Part shown: in pieces, positions 53,917 to 62,378 of the stretch | Position numbering within the stretch: the first letter of the stretch is position 1 | Layout: each line of letters opens with the position of its first letter | Source of the DNA: an uncultured Eubacterium sp. | Lineage (GTDB): Bacteria > Bacillota > Clostridia > Peptostreptococcales > Anaerovoracaceae | Reading direction: 5' to 3' | Length of the DNA: 64,000 bases | Assembly: GCA_900543485.1 (NCBI GenBank) | Contig: UQRM01000006.1 | Span: forward strand, 39,560-103,559 | Made by a program: the position numbers and the translations under genes | Notes under the pieces: model-generated | What the model saw: the letters and a program-made list of their open reading frames with translations, nothing else | Database searches by the model: none | Told to the model about the DNA's origin: nothing

Positions 53917-55579
53917 CTGTCTTCCTCCTCTCATTTCTCTTCTTTATCCTGTACACCAGCAGCTCATATATCCCTCGGGCAACGATGTTCACCAGCAGTA
54001 TCAGCAAGCTCATAGCTGCCGCCTGAGCGATGTCCCCCGCTTCTTCCATATGGGTTATGGCGATAGATGCCACCTTGAACTGAGCGCTGTAAAGGAACAC
54101 CACCGCTGACACAGTCACCATGGAGTTCATGAAATAATAGAGGAATATCTCCAGTATGGCCGGAAGAGACAGCGGCACTATCACTCTGGTGAAGCTCTTC
54201 CACAGCGGGATCCGCATGCTGTCGGCCACATTCTCATAATCCTTGTCATGTTTTTTCAGCGCGCTGCTGGCAGTGACAAAAGGTACCGAATAAAAGTGCA
54301 CTACGTTGGCCAGCACCAGTATGGCCACGGTGCCGTATATGAAATTCAGCGGATTATCAGGGCTGTTGAAGAAGAATATGAAGCTGAGGCCTATGACCAT
54401 CCCCGGCAGCGCCAGTGGGATCGATGACAGCAGTCTTCCTATCACCTTCAGCACCCTGGAGCTCTTGCTCCTTTCCACCAGATACACGTATATGAACACA
54501 AAAGCCGTACCTGCTACAGCTGACAGGAGACTCATCACAACCGAATTGATAAAGCTCTGGATCCCTCCTGTCGACTCGCTGAAATTGAAATGTTCCAGCG
54601 TGAACCCCATTTCATATGGATAATATTTCGTAAATGCTCCCATGAACAACACTGCCACCATGATGAACAGGCACAGCGTCACACCGCCGCATATCACATA
54701 AAACACCACGTCTCTAGGCGTTGAGTCTTTTATCCTTAAAGCGCTGGCCTTGGAGCTTATCGCCCCGCTTTCCTTTCTGGACGTTATCCTGTCTACGGCG
54801 AAGCTGACGATGGCTGGTATCAGGAGCAGTGTCCCTACCACTGCCCCCATGTTCATGTTGAACTGACCTGCCACCTGCTTATATATATCTGTAGCCAGGA
54901 CATTGTAGCTGCCGCCTACGACTTTTGGAGCTCCGAAATCTGTGAATGCCAGCGTGAAGCATACGAAAAGCGAATTTATCAGTGTGTATTTCACCGACGG
55001 TACAGTGATATATCTGAACTTTTTCAGATTGCCGCACCCCATGGTCTCCGCCGCTTCGTATAATCTTCCGTCAGCATAGTTCAACGCGATGTAAAACATC
55101 AGGAAAGACTGTGGAAATGTATATATGATCTCGGAAAGTATTATGCCCGTCTTACCGTAGAGGCCAATGTCCCATCCTAAGTTGGTAACTACTCCCTGCA
55201 CACCGAACAGATACACAAGGCTGAGTCCGTGGACCACGGTAGGGAGGAACAGCGGTATGAGGGCCGCATAGCGGAAGAACTGCTTCCCCTTTATGTTGGT
55301 CCTCGTCACACCGTAGGCATAGACAAATCCTATCAGAGTGCTCACGATAGCTGTGAACACCGATATGTATATGGTATTGCCGATGGACACCGACAGGGCC
55401 GGCGTGGAAAAATATTCCGCATAATTGCCAAGGCCAACGAAGGTACCGTCAGCAGAAATGAATGCTTTGGAAAAAAGGCTGTAGAGAGGGCAGATCAGGA
55501 CTATTACGAAGCATATGGTCATCAGCCCCATCACTATGTTTACAGACTTTATCTTACTGGTATCGCCAAGCCTTGTCAT
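53897..55579 (-). CDS. AEP ABC transporter permease, two fused membrane domains
   Basis: A 560-residue inner-membrane protein with about twelve helices and two binding-protein-dependent permease domains in tandem, each with an EAA-type loop (YEAAETMGCGNLKKFRYITV; YENVADSMRIPLWKSFTRVI). This layout matches the PhnU/FbpB-type permeases of 2-aminoethylphosphonate uptake. The start at ATG 55579 follows GAGGTG at nine bases; a GTG nine bases earlier is possible. It lies two bases after the ATPase stop. Confidence 0.88.
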   Translation of the reverse strand: MTRLGDTSKIKSVNIVMGLMTICFVIVLICPLYSLFSKAFISADGTFVGLGNYAEYFSTPALSVSIGNTIYISVFTAIVSTLIGFVYAYGVTRTNIKGKQFFRYAALIPLFLPTVVHGLSLVYLFGVQGVVTNLGWDIGLYGKTGIILSEIIYTFPQSFLMFYIALNYADGRLYEAAETMGCGNLKKFRYITVPSVKYTLINSLFVCFTLAFTDFGAPKVVGGSYNVLATDIYKQVAGQFNMNMGAVVGTLLLIPAIVSFAVDRITSRKESGAISSKASALRIKDSTPRDVVFYVICGGVTLCLFIMVAVLFMGAFTKYYPYEMGFTLEHFNFSESTGGIQSFINSVVMSLLSAVAGTAFVFIYVYLVERSKSSRVLKVIGRLLSSIPLALPGMVIGLSFIFFFNSPDNPLNFIYGTVAILVLANVVHFYSVPFVTASSALKKHDKDYENVADSMRIPLWKSFTRVIVPLSLPAILEIFLYYFMNSMVTVSAVVFLYSAQFKVASIAITHMEEAGDIAQAAAMSLLILLVNIVARGIYELLVYRIKKRNERRKTDVVESA

Positions 55580-55581
55580 CG

Positions 55582-56583
55582 TCAGCACACCTCATCATCA
55601 GCATATTTGAGTATTCCGGCCTCAGGAATCTGGAAAAAGATCCTGTCTTCCCTGTGAAGATCCAGCTTTGTGACTGCATCAGACGATATATCCACACAGA
55701 TAGGCTCATTGGATTCCAGCTGGCCGTATATCCTGGTGACAGGCCCTCTGAATTCCACCTCTGTAACTTTGCCGGCCCAGTTTTCTGTCCCATTACCGCC
55801 CATCTCTCTGGAAACGCCTATGTTCTCCGGCCTTACACCGTACAGCTCGTTTCTGTTTTTCCTGTATATATTCATAGTCCCTATAAAATTGGCGACGAAC
55901 ACGGTCTTAGGATTGTTGTATATCTCCTGAGGCGTGCCGATCTGCTCTATCATGGCGTTCCTCATGACAACGATCTTATCGGCCATTGTCAGGGCCTCTT
56001 CCTGGTCATGAGTCACCATTATGGTGGTTATCCCCAGCTTCTTCTGGATACGGCATATCTCAGCTCTGAGCTTTACACGTACTTTGGCATCAAGAGCTGA
56101 AAGCGGTTCGTCAAGCAGCAGATACTCCGGTTTTGGAGCTACCGCTCTTGCCAGCGCTGTCCTCTGCTGCTGTCCGCCGGAAAGCTGTGACGGGTACTTC
56201 TTTCTATGTTCATACATATCCACCATCTTCAGGACCTCTTCACATCTGGCTTTTCTTTCCTTTTTGTCCAGTTCCTTCTGCTCGTTCAGTCCGAACATGA
56301 TGTTCTGCTCCACGGTCATATTGGGAAACAGCGCATATGACTGGAACACGATCCCGAAGTTCCGCTTTGAAGGAGGCAGCTTGGTACAGTCTTTGCCATT
56401 GATGACGATTTTTCCCTCCGTAGGCTGCTCCAGCCCGGCTATGATCTTCAGGAGCGTCGTTTTGCCGCACCCGGAAGGACCCAGGATGCTGACCATCTCT
56501 CCCTTTTCTATATCTATGGAAATATCCTTTAAAACTGTCTGATCATCGAATTTCTTATTTATACCTTGTACAGATAAAAACAT
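55582..56583 (-). CDS. phnT: AEP ABC transporter ATPase
   Basis: A 333-residue ABC ATPase: Walker A GPSGCGKTTL near residue 35, signature LSGGQQQRTALARAV, Walker B LLLDEPLSALD and a C-terminal TOBE domain. It powers the fused permease next to it. A 28-base hairpin separates it from the binding-protein gene upstream, which fits the usual lower expression of ATPase than binding protein. Confidence 0.92.
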   Translation of the reverse strand: MFLSVQGINKKFDDQTVLKDISIDIEKGEMVSILGPSGCGKTTLLKIIAGLEQPTEGKIVINGKDCTKLPPSKRNFGIVFQSYALFPNMTVEQNIMFGLNEQKELDKKERKARCEEVLKMVDMYEHRKKYPSQLSGGQQQRTALARAVAPKPEYLLLDEPLSALDAKVRVKLRAEICRIQKKLGITTIMVTHDQEEALTMADKIVVMRNAMIEQIGTPQEIYNNPKTVFVANFIGTMNIYRKNRNELYGVRPENIGVSREMGGNGTENWAGKVTEVEFRGPVTRIYGQLESNEPICVDISSDAVTKLDLHREDRIFFQIPEAGILKYADDEVC

Positions 56584-56624
56584 GTATCGATCGCTCTCCT
56601 TTCAGTTGATTGATTTTACTCAGC

Positions 56625-56652
56625 CAGATGACCGCCAGGCGGCGGTCATCTG
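56625..56652 (-). other. Stem-loop between phnS and phnT
   Basis: A perfect 12-base stem (CAGATGACCGCC and complement) has a four-base loop and no U-tract. It is likely an mRNA stabiliser or processing site that keeps the binding-protein message abundant. Confidence 0.6.
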
Positions 56653-56688
56653 CATTTATACAGGTACAGAAGTCTGTAAGTCTATTGC

Positions 56689-57756
56689 TTATTCCTCTTC
56701 CGGCTCTGATTTGGCGTCATATTTTTCCATCCAGGTGTTGAGGATGTTTTCTCTGTTGGACGCGGCCCACGAGAAGTCGTTCTCGATCAGCTGATCCAGC
56801 GGATTTCCTTCATACCCTTCGTATTCACCTACATCGTTAGTCGTTATTATCGGGTAATTCTCCTTATACATGGCCATCGCGCTGTCGGATATAGCCCAGT
56901 CGAGGAACGTGTACGCGGCAGGATTTATCTCGTCCTTCTTGATAAGAGCGTTAGCTTCCAGATCCCAGCCGGAACCTTCCTCAGGGAAGATAACTTCTAC
57001 AGGCGCTCCGTCTTCCTGCTGGCTGAGACCGGCATATCCAAAGCTGATCCCTACCGCGCATTCACCGGAAGCCGCCATCTTGGCAGGTTTAGAACCTGAA
57101 TGAGTGTACATAGCGATATTCTTATCCAGTTCGTCAAGATAATTCCATCCCTCGTCCTCGCCCATCAGCTGCAGTATGGCTGATACCGTGAGGAATCCCG
57201 TTCCCGATGAATTAGGGTTGGACATGACGATATGACCTTCGAAAGCCGGATCCAGCAGATCCTGATATGATGTTATCTCCGGCAGTCCCAGCTTCTCGGC
57301 TTCCTCAGTATTGACTACGATAGCCGTCTCCCATGCGTCGATGCCTACCCATGTAGGAACCTCTTTATCCGATTTGAACTCCGGAAGTATCCTGTCCACT
57401 CCTTCAGGGGCATATGGTTCAAGACCTCCCTGATCATCCAGCACCATCATGGATGAAGCCGCTGTGCCCCATACCACATCAGCCTGCGGATTGTCTTTCT
57501 CTGCCAATAACCTGGCTGTGATGATTCCAGTGGATTCACGGACGATGTTCACCGTTATATCAGGATACTGTTCATTGAAATCCTCCAGATATGTGCTGAC
57601 CTGCTCGTCTTCCAGTGCGGTGTAGACAGTTATCTCGCCTTCCGTGGCCTTATCGCCCGATTCAGCATTTTCGTCGCCGCCGGAACATCCGGTAAAGACC
57701 ACTGCCGAAACAAGCATCGTCATCATCAAAAGAGCGCTAACTAATTTCTTCTTCAT
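56689..57756 (-). CDS. phnS: AEP ABC transporter substrate-binding lipoprotein
   Basis: A 355-residue type II periplasmic-binding-fold protein of the PhnS/iron-binding family. A signal peptide ([18 protein letters not shown]) ends in the lipobox FTGC, so the mature protein is anchored to the membrane by Cys24. [19 protein letters not shown] opens the binding domain. The start at 57756 follows AGGAGG; the 32-residue upstream extension in frame would hide the signal peptide. It heads the AEP operon. Confidence 0.9.
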   Translation of the reverse strand: MKKKLVSALLMMTMLVSAVVFTGCSGGDENAESGDKATEGEITVYTALEDEQVSTYLEDFNEQYPDITVNIVRESTGIITARLLAEKDNPQADVVWGTAASSMMVLDDQGGLEPYAPEGVDRILPEFKSDKEVPTWVGIDAWETAIVVNTEEAEKLGLPEITSYQDLLDPAFEGHIVMSNPNSSGTGFLTVSAILQLMGEDEGWNYLDELDKNIAMYTHSGSKPAKMAASGECAVGISFGYAGLSQQEDGAPVEVIFPEEGSGWDLEANALIKKDEINPAAYTFLDWAISDSAMAMYKENYPIITTNDVGEYEGYEGNPLDQLIENDFSWAASNRENILNTWMEKYDAKSEPEEE

Positions 57757-57940
57757 GTTCAGATTTCCTCCTAAATATTCAAGTACATAATCATGATCCG
57801 AAGCGGAGTATGTAGACCAGGCTCTCACCATCAGCATGTCTCTCAGCTTCACACCCGCATTCTATCGTCCTGCCCGGCGCCGAACAAGCACAGATGTGTA
57901 AAATCTCATGAAAGGCACTCCCGGTATGCCTCTTCATTTC

Positions 57941-57955
57941 TGTAACTTTTCTACA
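57941..57955 (-). promoter_or_regulatory. RpiR-type operator candidate upstream of phnS
   Basis: TGTAGAAAAGTTACA on the minus strand resembles the TGTA-N7-TACA pattern of the RpiR-family regulator HexR. It lies 185 bases before phnS and 94 bases after the rpiR-family gene, in a 292-base gap with no other feature recognised. Confidence 0.4.
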
Positions 57956-58048
57956 AATCAGTCCGCATCATCCCATCATCCTGTGCCTTGGCTTCCTGCT
58001 GTACTGTGACTGGGCCGCTGCTGCCGGATGCCGGCCCGATACCGGCAA

Positions 58049-58927
58049 TTACAACAGATTGTCGCCGTCGATGGCGAACCCGTCCGATATGGTGCTCTGC
58101 TTCTTTATCTTCCTGGAATACTTCTCGTAGTCCGACAGCAGTATACAGGCGTACAGCATGTCCACTATGGCCAGTTGTCCGCATCTCGAATACAGCGCAT
58201 TGCTGTAGATATACTGCTCCGTACCGGTACAGAGGATGATGTCGGCGTATCTGTTGATGGCCGAATCCTCGTAATTGGTCAACGATATGGTCCCCGCCCC
58301 TGCCGCCTTGGCGTTCTGCAGCGCCTTGACGGTGCTCCGCGAAAGCCCCGTATAGGATATCCCTATAGCTGTATCCTTTTCCGTCAGGTCTCCCGCCATC
58401 ATGTTCTGCCTGTAGATATCCTGGTAGTAGACGGCGTTTATTCCCAGATAGATCAGCTTGCTGGCCAGGTCCTCCGCCACCGTCGACGAATTCTCGGCAG
58501 CCAAAAGCAGCACTGTACCGCTGTCCGATATGGTCTTTGCAGCACGCATCAGCTCCAGCACCGACAGGTTCTTCAGGGTATCCTCCAGCTGTCTTATATT
58601 GGCGTTGACCACTTTCATGGGAATGTCCACGGACTTCTCGTCGGGAGAGATGTCGAAGGTTATCAGCTCAGTCATCTCAACTTCCTCCTCCGCCATCAGG
58701 CTCTCCTTCATCAGTATCCGCTTCATCTCCCTGAATCCGCTGAGACCCATAGCCCTGGCGAACCGTATCACCGTCGGCTGACTGACCCCTGCCTTTTCCG
58801 CCAGCTCTTCTATGGTCAGTTCCGTAGGGTCAAAATCCCCTTCTATTATCCTGTCCGCCACCTTCTGCTCCGACGGCCGCAGCATTCTGTACTCTTTCCT
58901 TATTTTAAGAACAAAATCCGAACTCAT
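58049..58927 (-). CDS. RpiR-family regulator (HTH plus SIS domain)
   Basis: A 292-residue regulator: HTH (LTIEELAEKAGVSQPTVIRF) at residues 36-60, SIS sugar-phosphate-type isomerase domain about 115-255. It lies upstream of, and in the same direction as, the AEP operon. It could respond to a phosphorylated or phosphonate intermediate, since SIS domains bind phosphate groups. The ligand is unproven. Confidence 0.85.
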   Translation of the reverse strand: MSSDFVLKIRKEYRMLRPSEQKVADRIIEGDFDPTELTIEELAEKAGVSQPTVIRFARAMGLSGFREMKRILMKESLMAEEEVEMTELITFDISPDEKSVDIPMKVVNANIRQLEDTLKNLSVLELMRAAKTISDSGTVLLLAAENSSTVAEDLASKLIYLGINAVYYQDIYRQNMMAGDLTEKDTAIGISYTGLSRSTVKALQNAKAAGAGTISLTNYEDSAINRYADIILCTGTEQYIYSNALYSRCGQLAIVDMLYACILLSDYEKYSRKIKKQSTISDGFAIDGDNLL

Positions 58928-59104
58928 ATCCTCGATGTACCTTTCCTACAAAACTCCCGTTTTCCGCTTGCCTTCCGGCTGACTCTTTTTGTCGTTATTC
59001 CGGAAAAAATCCCCTTGGTTTAATGTCTCCCGGCAATTTCTCATATTAAGATCCGCCTTTGCTTTGTTAATTATATTCGACTACGGTTAAATCCTTATCT
59101 GGCC

Positions 59105-59117
59105 TACATTAAATGTA
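59105..59117. repeat. Short palindrome sharing the ACCTACATT core
   Basis: TACATTAAATGTA lies within CCTACATTAAATGTAAG. It is a collapsed version of the two palindromic units near 7.9-8.1 kb and lies 180 bases upstream of the RpiR gene. Confidence 0.4.
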
Positions 59118-59271
59118 AGTAAAAACAAATCAGCTTCTCCGTCATCCCGCCACCGCATCAGTACGGAATGCCAATTCCCTGAGATATCCAGCGTCTTTTA
59201 TTACAAACGGGAAGTCAACCATGTGCCCTACGGATGCTAAATGCCTATAAACCGATTTGCATCAATGTTTT

Positions 59272-59413
59272 TTGGCATATTTTAAATGCTTTTCGCAGAT
59301 TTTATGCCAACAAGTAACATATCAACAATCATTCTTGGCATATAACAGATATGAGACTTGCCCCAAACCGCCCTTTTATGCCAAATAAAGCCTTAAAAAA
59401 TCTTGATTTGGCA
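59272..59413. promoter_or_regulatory. Phased array of TTGGCATA motifs in alternating orientation
   Basis: TTGGCATA at 59272, TATGCCAA at 59303, TTGGCATA at 59335, TATGCCAA at 59377, and a partial TTGGCA at 59408. Start-to-start distances are 31, 32, 42 and 31 bases, close to three or four helical turns. A related ATGCCAA sits at 59168. The region is AT-rich and gene-free. Confidence 0.6.
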
Positions 59414-59417
59414 ACAC

Positions 59418-59862
59418 CTAGAATAAACGATAAATATCCCGTTCGTTTACATATCTGATCAAAGATCCGAGATCAGATACAAGAACTTTGGTTTTATTGT
59501 GAGGAAACTTTTCTGTATTTCTTCGTTCTTCATTGATTGGCTGCTCCTCTAGAAGTACAACCGGTAACGATATTGCCGAAAGTAGAGAATGATACGCAAA
59601 AAAAATGTTGCGCGACAAGAACGCCCGCTGCGAGAATTTCAGTGTGGAACGGAACTGCCTTCAACGCGGCGATTTATATATCACACATATTATAGATGAG
59701 GAAATGATGCTCGATGATCTGCGCTTACAATAGGGTTTATCTTGACAAAGTCCGTACCACCCTTAGCCGCATGTTGGACTTTGCAGTATATAATATCGCT
59801 GAAATTTTCGACTTATTCATTAAATCCAGCGTTGTAAAATGCTTTGAAATAAGGCGAATTCG
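59418..59862. other. Gene-poor, AT-rich stretch, probably decayed
   Basis: No intact gene was recognised. Short frames occur on both strands. One on the plus strand (from 59714) contains LDFAVYNIAEIFDLFIKSS, weakly like DUF3791, a partner seen beside XRE genes of the kind that follows. This may be a relic of a small toxin-antitoxin-like module. Confidence 0.3.
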
Positions 59863-60084
59863 ATGTATAAGGCGGCGAAATCAGAGACAAATCTTAAACT
59901 TCTGTGGCAAAAACCCAGTTTGAGTCAACGCGGACTTTCGGATTTATCCGGCGCACCAGTACATATTATCCTGCAATACGAGCAACGACAAAAGAATATC
60001 AACAAGGCTCAGGCGGAATATCTTGCCATGCTGGCAAAGGTGCTGTACTGCGATGCAAGGAACTTGATAGAGAAAACAGAGTAA
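59863..60084 (+). CDS. Small XRE-type helix-turn-helix protein, possibly truncated
   Basis: A 73-residue frame with the HTH core LSQRGLSDLSGAPVHIILQY and a tail QKNINKAQAEYLAMLAKVLY typical of Xre proteins in firmicute toxin-antitoxin-like modules. The N-terminal part is shorter and odder than in relatives, and no good ribosome site precedes it. It may be a remnant of the module decayed upstream. A terminator-like hairpin follows. Confidence 0.5.
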   Translation: MYKAAKSETNLKLLWQKPSLSQRGLSDLSGAPVHIILQYEQRQKNINKAQAEYLAMLAKVLYCDARNLIEKTE

Positions 60085-60089
60085 AAAGG

Positions 60090-60130
60090 AGGAGCGAATG
60101 TATCTCCTCAAAGGAAATACATTCACTCCT
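60090..60130. terminator. Hairpin between the XRE gene and the Fe-alcohol dehydrogenase
   Basis: Arms AGGAGCGAATGTAT (60090-60103) and ATACATTCACTCCT (60117-60130) pair with one mismatch around a 13-base loop. It can end the XRE transcript on the plus strand and lies about 100 bases past the adh stop on the minus strand. It has no clear U-tract. Confidence 0.6.
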
Positions 60131-60231
60131 CGTATCGATATCATATTGAATTCTTACTGAGTCTTCTGTCTTCTCCTGTACAAGGCTGCTCCCACGGCTT
60201 CTGCCTTTCTACCGGACTTTTCATTTGCCCC

Positions 60232-61392
60232 TTATTCTGCCATTGCTGATAAAAATATTTTTTCAAAATCTTTTTTTTCGGCTTTACGCGGATTACTATC
60301 AACAGATACGTTTGCAGCAGATCTCTCCGCAAGCTCCGGAATATCCTCCTCTCTGACATTTATTTCTGCAAGAGTCGGTATTGCCAGGTCACGATTTAAA
60401 TTTTTAATCGCTTCGACCGCTTTATATGCGGCTTCTCTGTCGGAAAGGCCTTCTACATTTTCTCCCAAAGCTTTCGCTATTCGAATAAACTTGTCTATGC
60501 AGGCCACACAATTATATTCCATAACGTGCGGAAGCATTATTGCCATTGATAATCCATGCGGCAAATCATAAAGTCCTCCCATCGCCTCGCCCATACAATG
60601 AACGCCTGCTATATCTGAATTTCCGAAGCATATGCCTGCAATCAGACTACCTAACAGCATTTTTCCTCTAGCTTCCGGTTCACTGTCATATACGGCATTC
60701 CTTATGTTTTTTCCTATCATTTCAATAGCATATATTCCGCATGCGTCGGTAATAGGTTCGCTGAGTTTACCTGTGTAGCCTTCTATGGCATGAGTTAACG
60801 CGTCCATGCCTGTGGCAGCAATTATGGAAGGTGGCAACGTTTCAACCAAATCAGGGTCCACCAAGGCTAACCGTGCAGCGATAAGCGGGCTTCCTACACT
60901 CATTTTAAAATGTCGTTTAGTATCTGTAATTACCGACCAGAATGTAACTTCGCTGCCTGTGCCTACAGTCGTCGGTATAGCTACCAAATCAGTTATGGGC
61001 TCGCTAACCATTCCTAGGCCTTCATAATCTCCGATTTCACCGCCCTCTTTTAAAATCACGCCTACAGCTTTAGCAGTATCCATGGAACTGCCTCCGCCTA
61101 TCGCGATCATCATGTCTATTTTCTTTTCTGCAGCAAATTTGGCCGCTTCCATCACAGTCGTATCCCGTGGGTTCGGTTGAATTCCATCATAAATTTCATA
61201 TTCGATCTCAGCTTTATCAAGTATATCCGTAATACGTTTAACAATGCCTGCCTTAATCAATCCTTTATCGGTAACAAGCAATGGCCTTTCATGTTTCATT
61301 TTTCTGATTTCATCAGGAAGCTGCCGAACACATCCTGCACCATAGATAATTCTTGTCGGTAATACAAATTCAAAGTTTCCTACTGCACTCAT
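60232..61392 (-). CDS. Iron-containing alcohol dehydrogenase, divergent active site
   Basis: A 386-residue Fe-ADH with GGGSSMDTAKAVG near residue 100 and metal ligands in TGMDALTHAIEGY, VHCMGE and YDLPHG. The second His of the usual HxxxH pair (His267 of FucO) is Glu here. It clearly differs from the adh at 22057. It is the last gene of the SSS-transporter run, so it may act on an alcohol derived from the transported compound. The substrate cannot be inferred. Confidence 0.82.
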   Translation of the reverse strand: MSAVGNFEFVLPTRIIYGAGCVRQLPDEIRKMKHERPLLVTDKGLIKAGIVKRITDILDKAEIEYEIYDGIQPNPRDTTVMEAAKFAAEKKIDMMIAIGGGSSMDTAKAVGVILKEGGEIGDYEGLGMVSEPITDLVAIPTTVGTGSEVTFWSVITDTKRHFKMSVGSPLIAARLALVDPDLVETLPPSIIAATGMDALTHAIEGYTGKLSEPITDACGIYAIEMIGKNIRNAVYDSEPEARGKMLLGSLIAGICFGNSDIAGVHCMGEAMGGLYDLPHGLSMAIMLPHVMEYNCVACIDKFIRIAKALGENVEGLSDREAAYKAVEAIKNLNRDLAIPTLAEINVREEDIPELAERSAANVSVDSNPRKAEKKDFEKIFLSAMAE

Positions 61393-61426
61393 AATAATTT
61401 TCTCCTGTATCCACTTCTGATTTTAT

Positions 61427-62056
61427 CTACAAATTAATACGCACCCTCAGACCACTTATGTTTTCTGAACACATTCCAAAGACATCTAAATATGCAAATT
61501 TTTCATATTCTTCACCTCTGGCAGTCATGTTCATTTTCCACGCCTCTCTGTAAAACGGTACCGCTTTCTTTACGGTGACATTGGGAATTGTGCTGAATAC
61601 CTTCCTCAGATATCTCCACTTAACGGTTTCCATAGCGTCCTCAAGCGCAACATCTCTGTTATACTTACTTTTCAGAATTCTTCCTTTGAGAGAATCCAAA
61701 GCTCTTTCCTCCAGACCCAGATCATCATTCAGATCAAAGTGAAGACAATGTCCTTCGTACATATCATATATGACTCCGATTTCTCCATTACGGTCAAGCG
61801 CTCTGCTCTTTCCCCCGCGTTTCAGTTCATAATTAAATATAAACAAAGTATATGGAACAAGTACTTTTTCGCTCTCTTTAAGCTCATATTTTATTGGACA
61901 CCAGAGGCCGAACAGCTTTGGATGTATTTTTTTCATTTTCCACTCAATTGCCTCCTGATCCGTCTGATACGGTGTTGTGACAAAGACATTTTTTCGGATG
62001 TCCGTCCTCATTTTTTTTAATCTCTTAGGTCGTGAAACGCAATTTTTCTCGATCAT
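61427..62056 (-). CDS. Unrecognised cytosolic protein
   Basis: A 209-residue protein without signal peptide or membrane helix. It has a basic N-terminus (RPKRLKKMRTDIRKNVFV), then a mixed alpha/beta region with LGLEERALDSLKGRILK. The start at 62056 follows GGGAGG at nine bases; an upstream ATG at 62092 adds 12 residues. It lies between the Fe-ADH and the symporter pair, separated from the latter by a hairpin. No family was recognised. Confidence 0.65.
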   Translation of the reverse strand: MIEKNCVSRPKRLKKMRTDIRKNVFVTTPYQTDQEAIEWKMKKIHPKLFGLWCPIKYELKESEKVLVPYTLFIFNYELKRGGKSRALDRNGEIGVIYDMYEGHCLHFDLNDDLGLEERALDSLKGRILKSKYNRDVALEDAMETVKWRYLRKVFSTIPNVTVKKAVPFYREAWKMNMTARGEEYEKFAYLDVFGMCSENISGLRVRINL

Positions 62057-62101
62057 AATTTCGCGCCTCCCATCTGCAAAACCGAAAATCATTAACCAAA
62101 A

Positions 62102-62130
62102 CCAAGGCAGCGGATATCGAACTGCCCTGG
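62102..62130 (-). terminator. Terminator after the symporter pair
   Basis: CCAAGGCAG (62102-62110) and CTGCCCTGG (62122-62130) pair with one mismatch. On the minus strand TTTTGGTT follows. It lies about 30 bases past the small membrane protein stop. Confidence 0.6.
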
Positions 62131-62159
62131 CTTAAGCTCTTACAACACTTTGTGACTAC

Positions 62160-62366
62160 TTACTCTTCATCATCCTTAAAAATTCCATTTTTTACTTCTC
62201 TTAAATAGAGAATAAAGCATCCCGGACCAAACAGTAGCAACATAATACTGAATATCCAAAATACAATATCAATCCCTACCGTTAATCCCCAAATCAGAAG
62301 ACATGCAACGAGAACTACTATAATGGCCAGAATATTTCCTATTTTATTTGCTCTTTCTTCCGTCAT
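62160..62366 (-). CDS. Small two-helix membrane protein, symporter accessory
   Basis: A 68-residue protein with two hydrophobic segments (ILAIIVVLVACLLIWGL and IVFWIFSIMLLLFGPGCFIL) and a charged tail VKNGIFKDDEE. AGGAGG precedes the ATG. It is 12 bases after the SSS symporter and probably assists it, as small partner subunits do in several solute-sodium symporters. The function is inferred. Confidence 0.7.
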   Translation of the reverse strand: MTEERANKIGNILAIIVVLVACLLIWGLTVGIDIVFWIFSIMLLLFGPGCFILYLREVKNGIFKDDEE

Positions 62367-62378
62367 TTTGTATTCCTC

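Noticed and set aside
58028..59023. 331-residue plus-strand open frame
   Set aside because: Antisense to the RpiR-family gene, which has clear HTH and SIS motifs.
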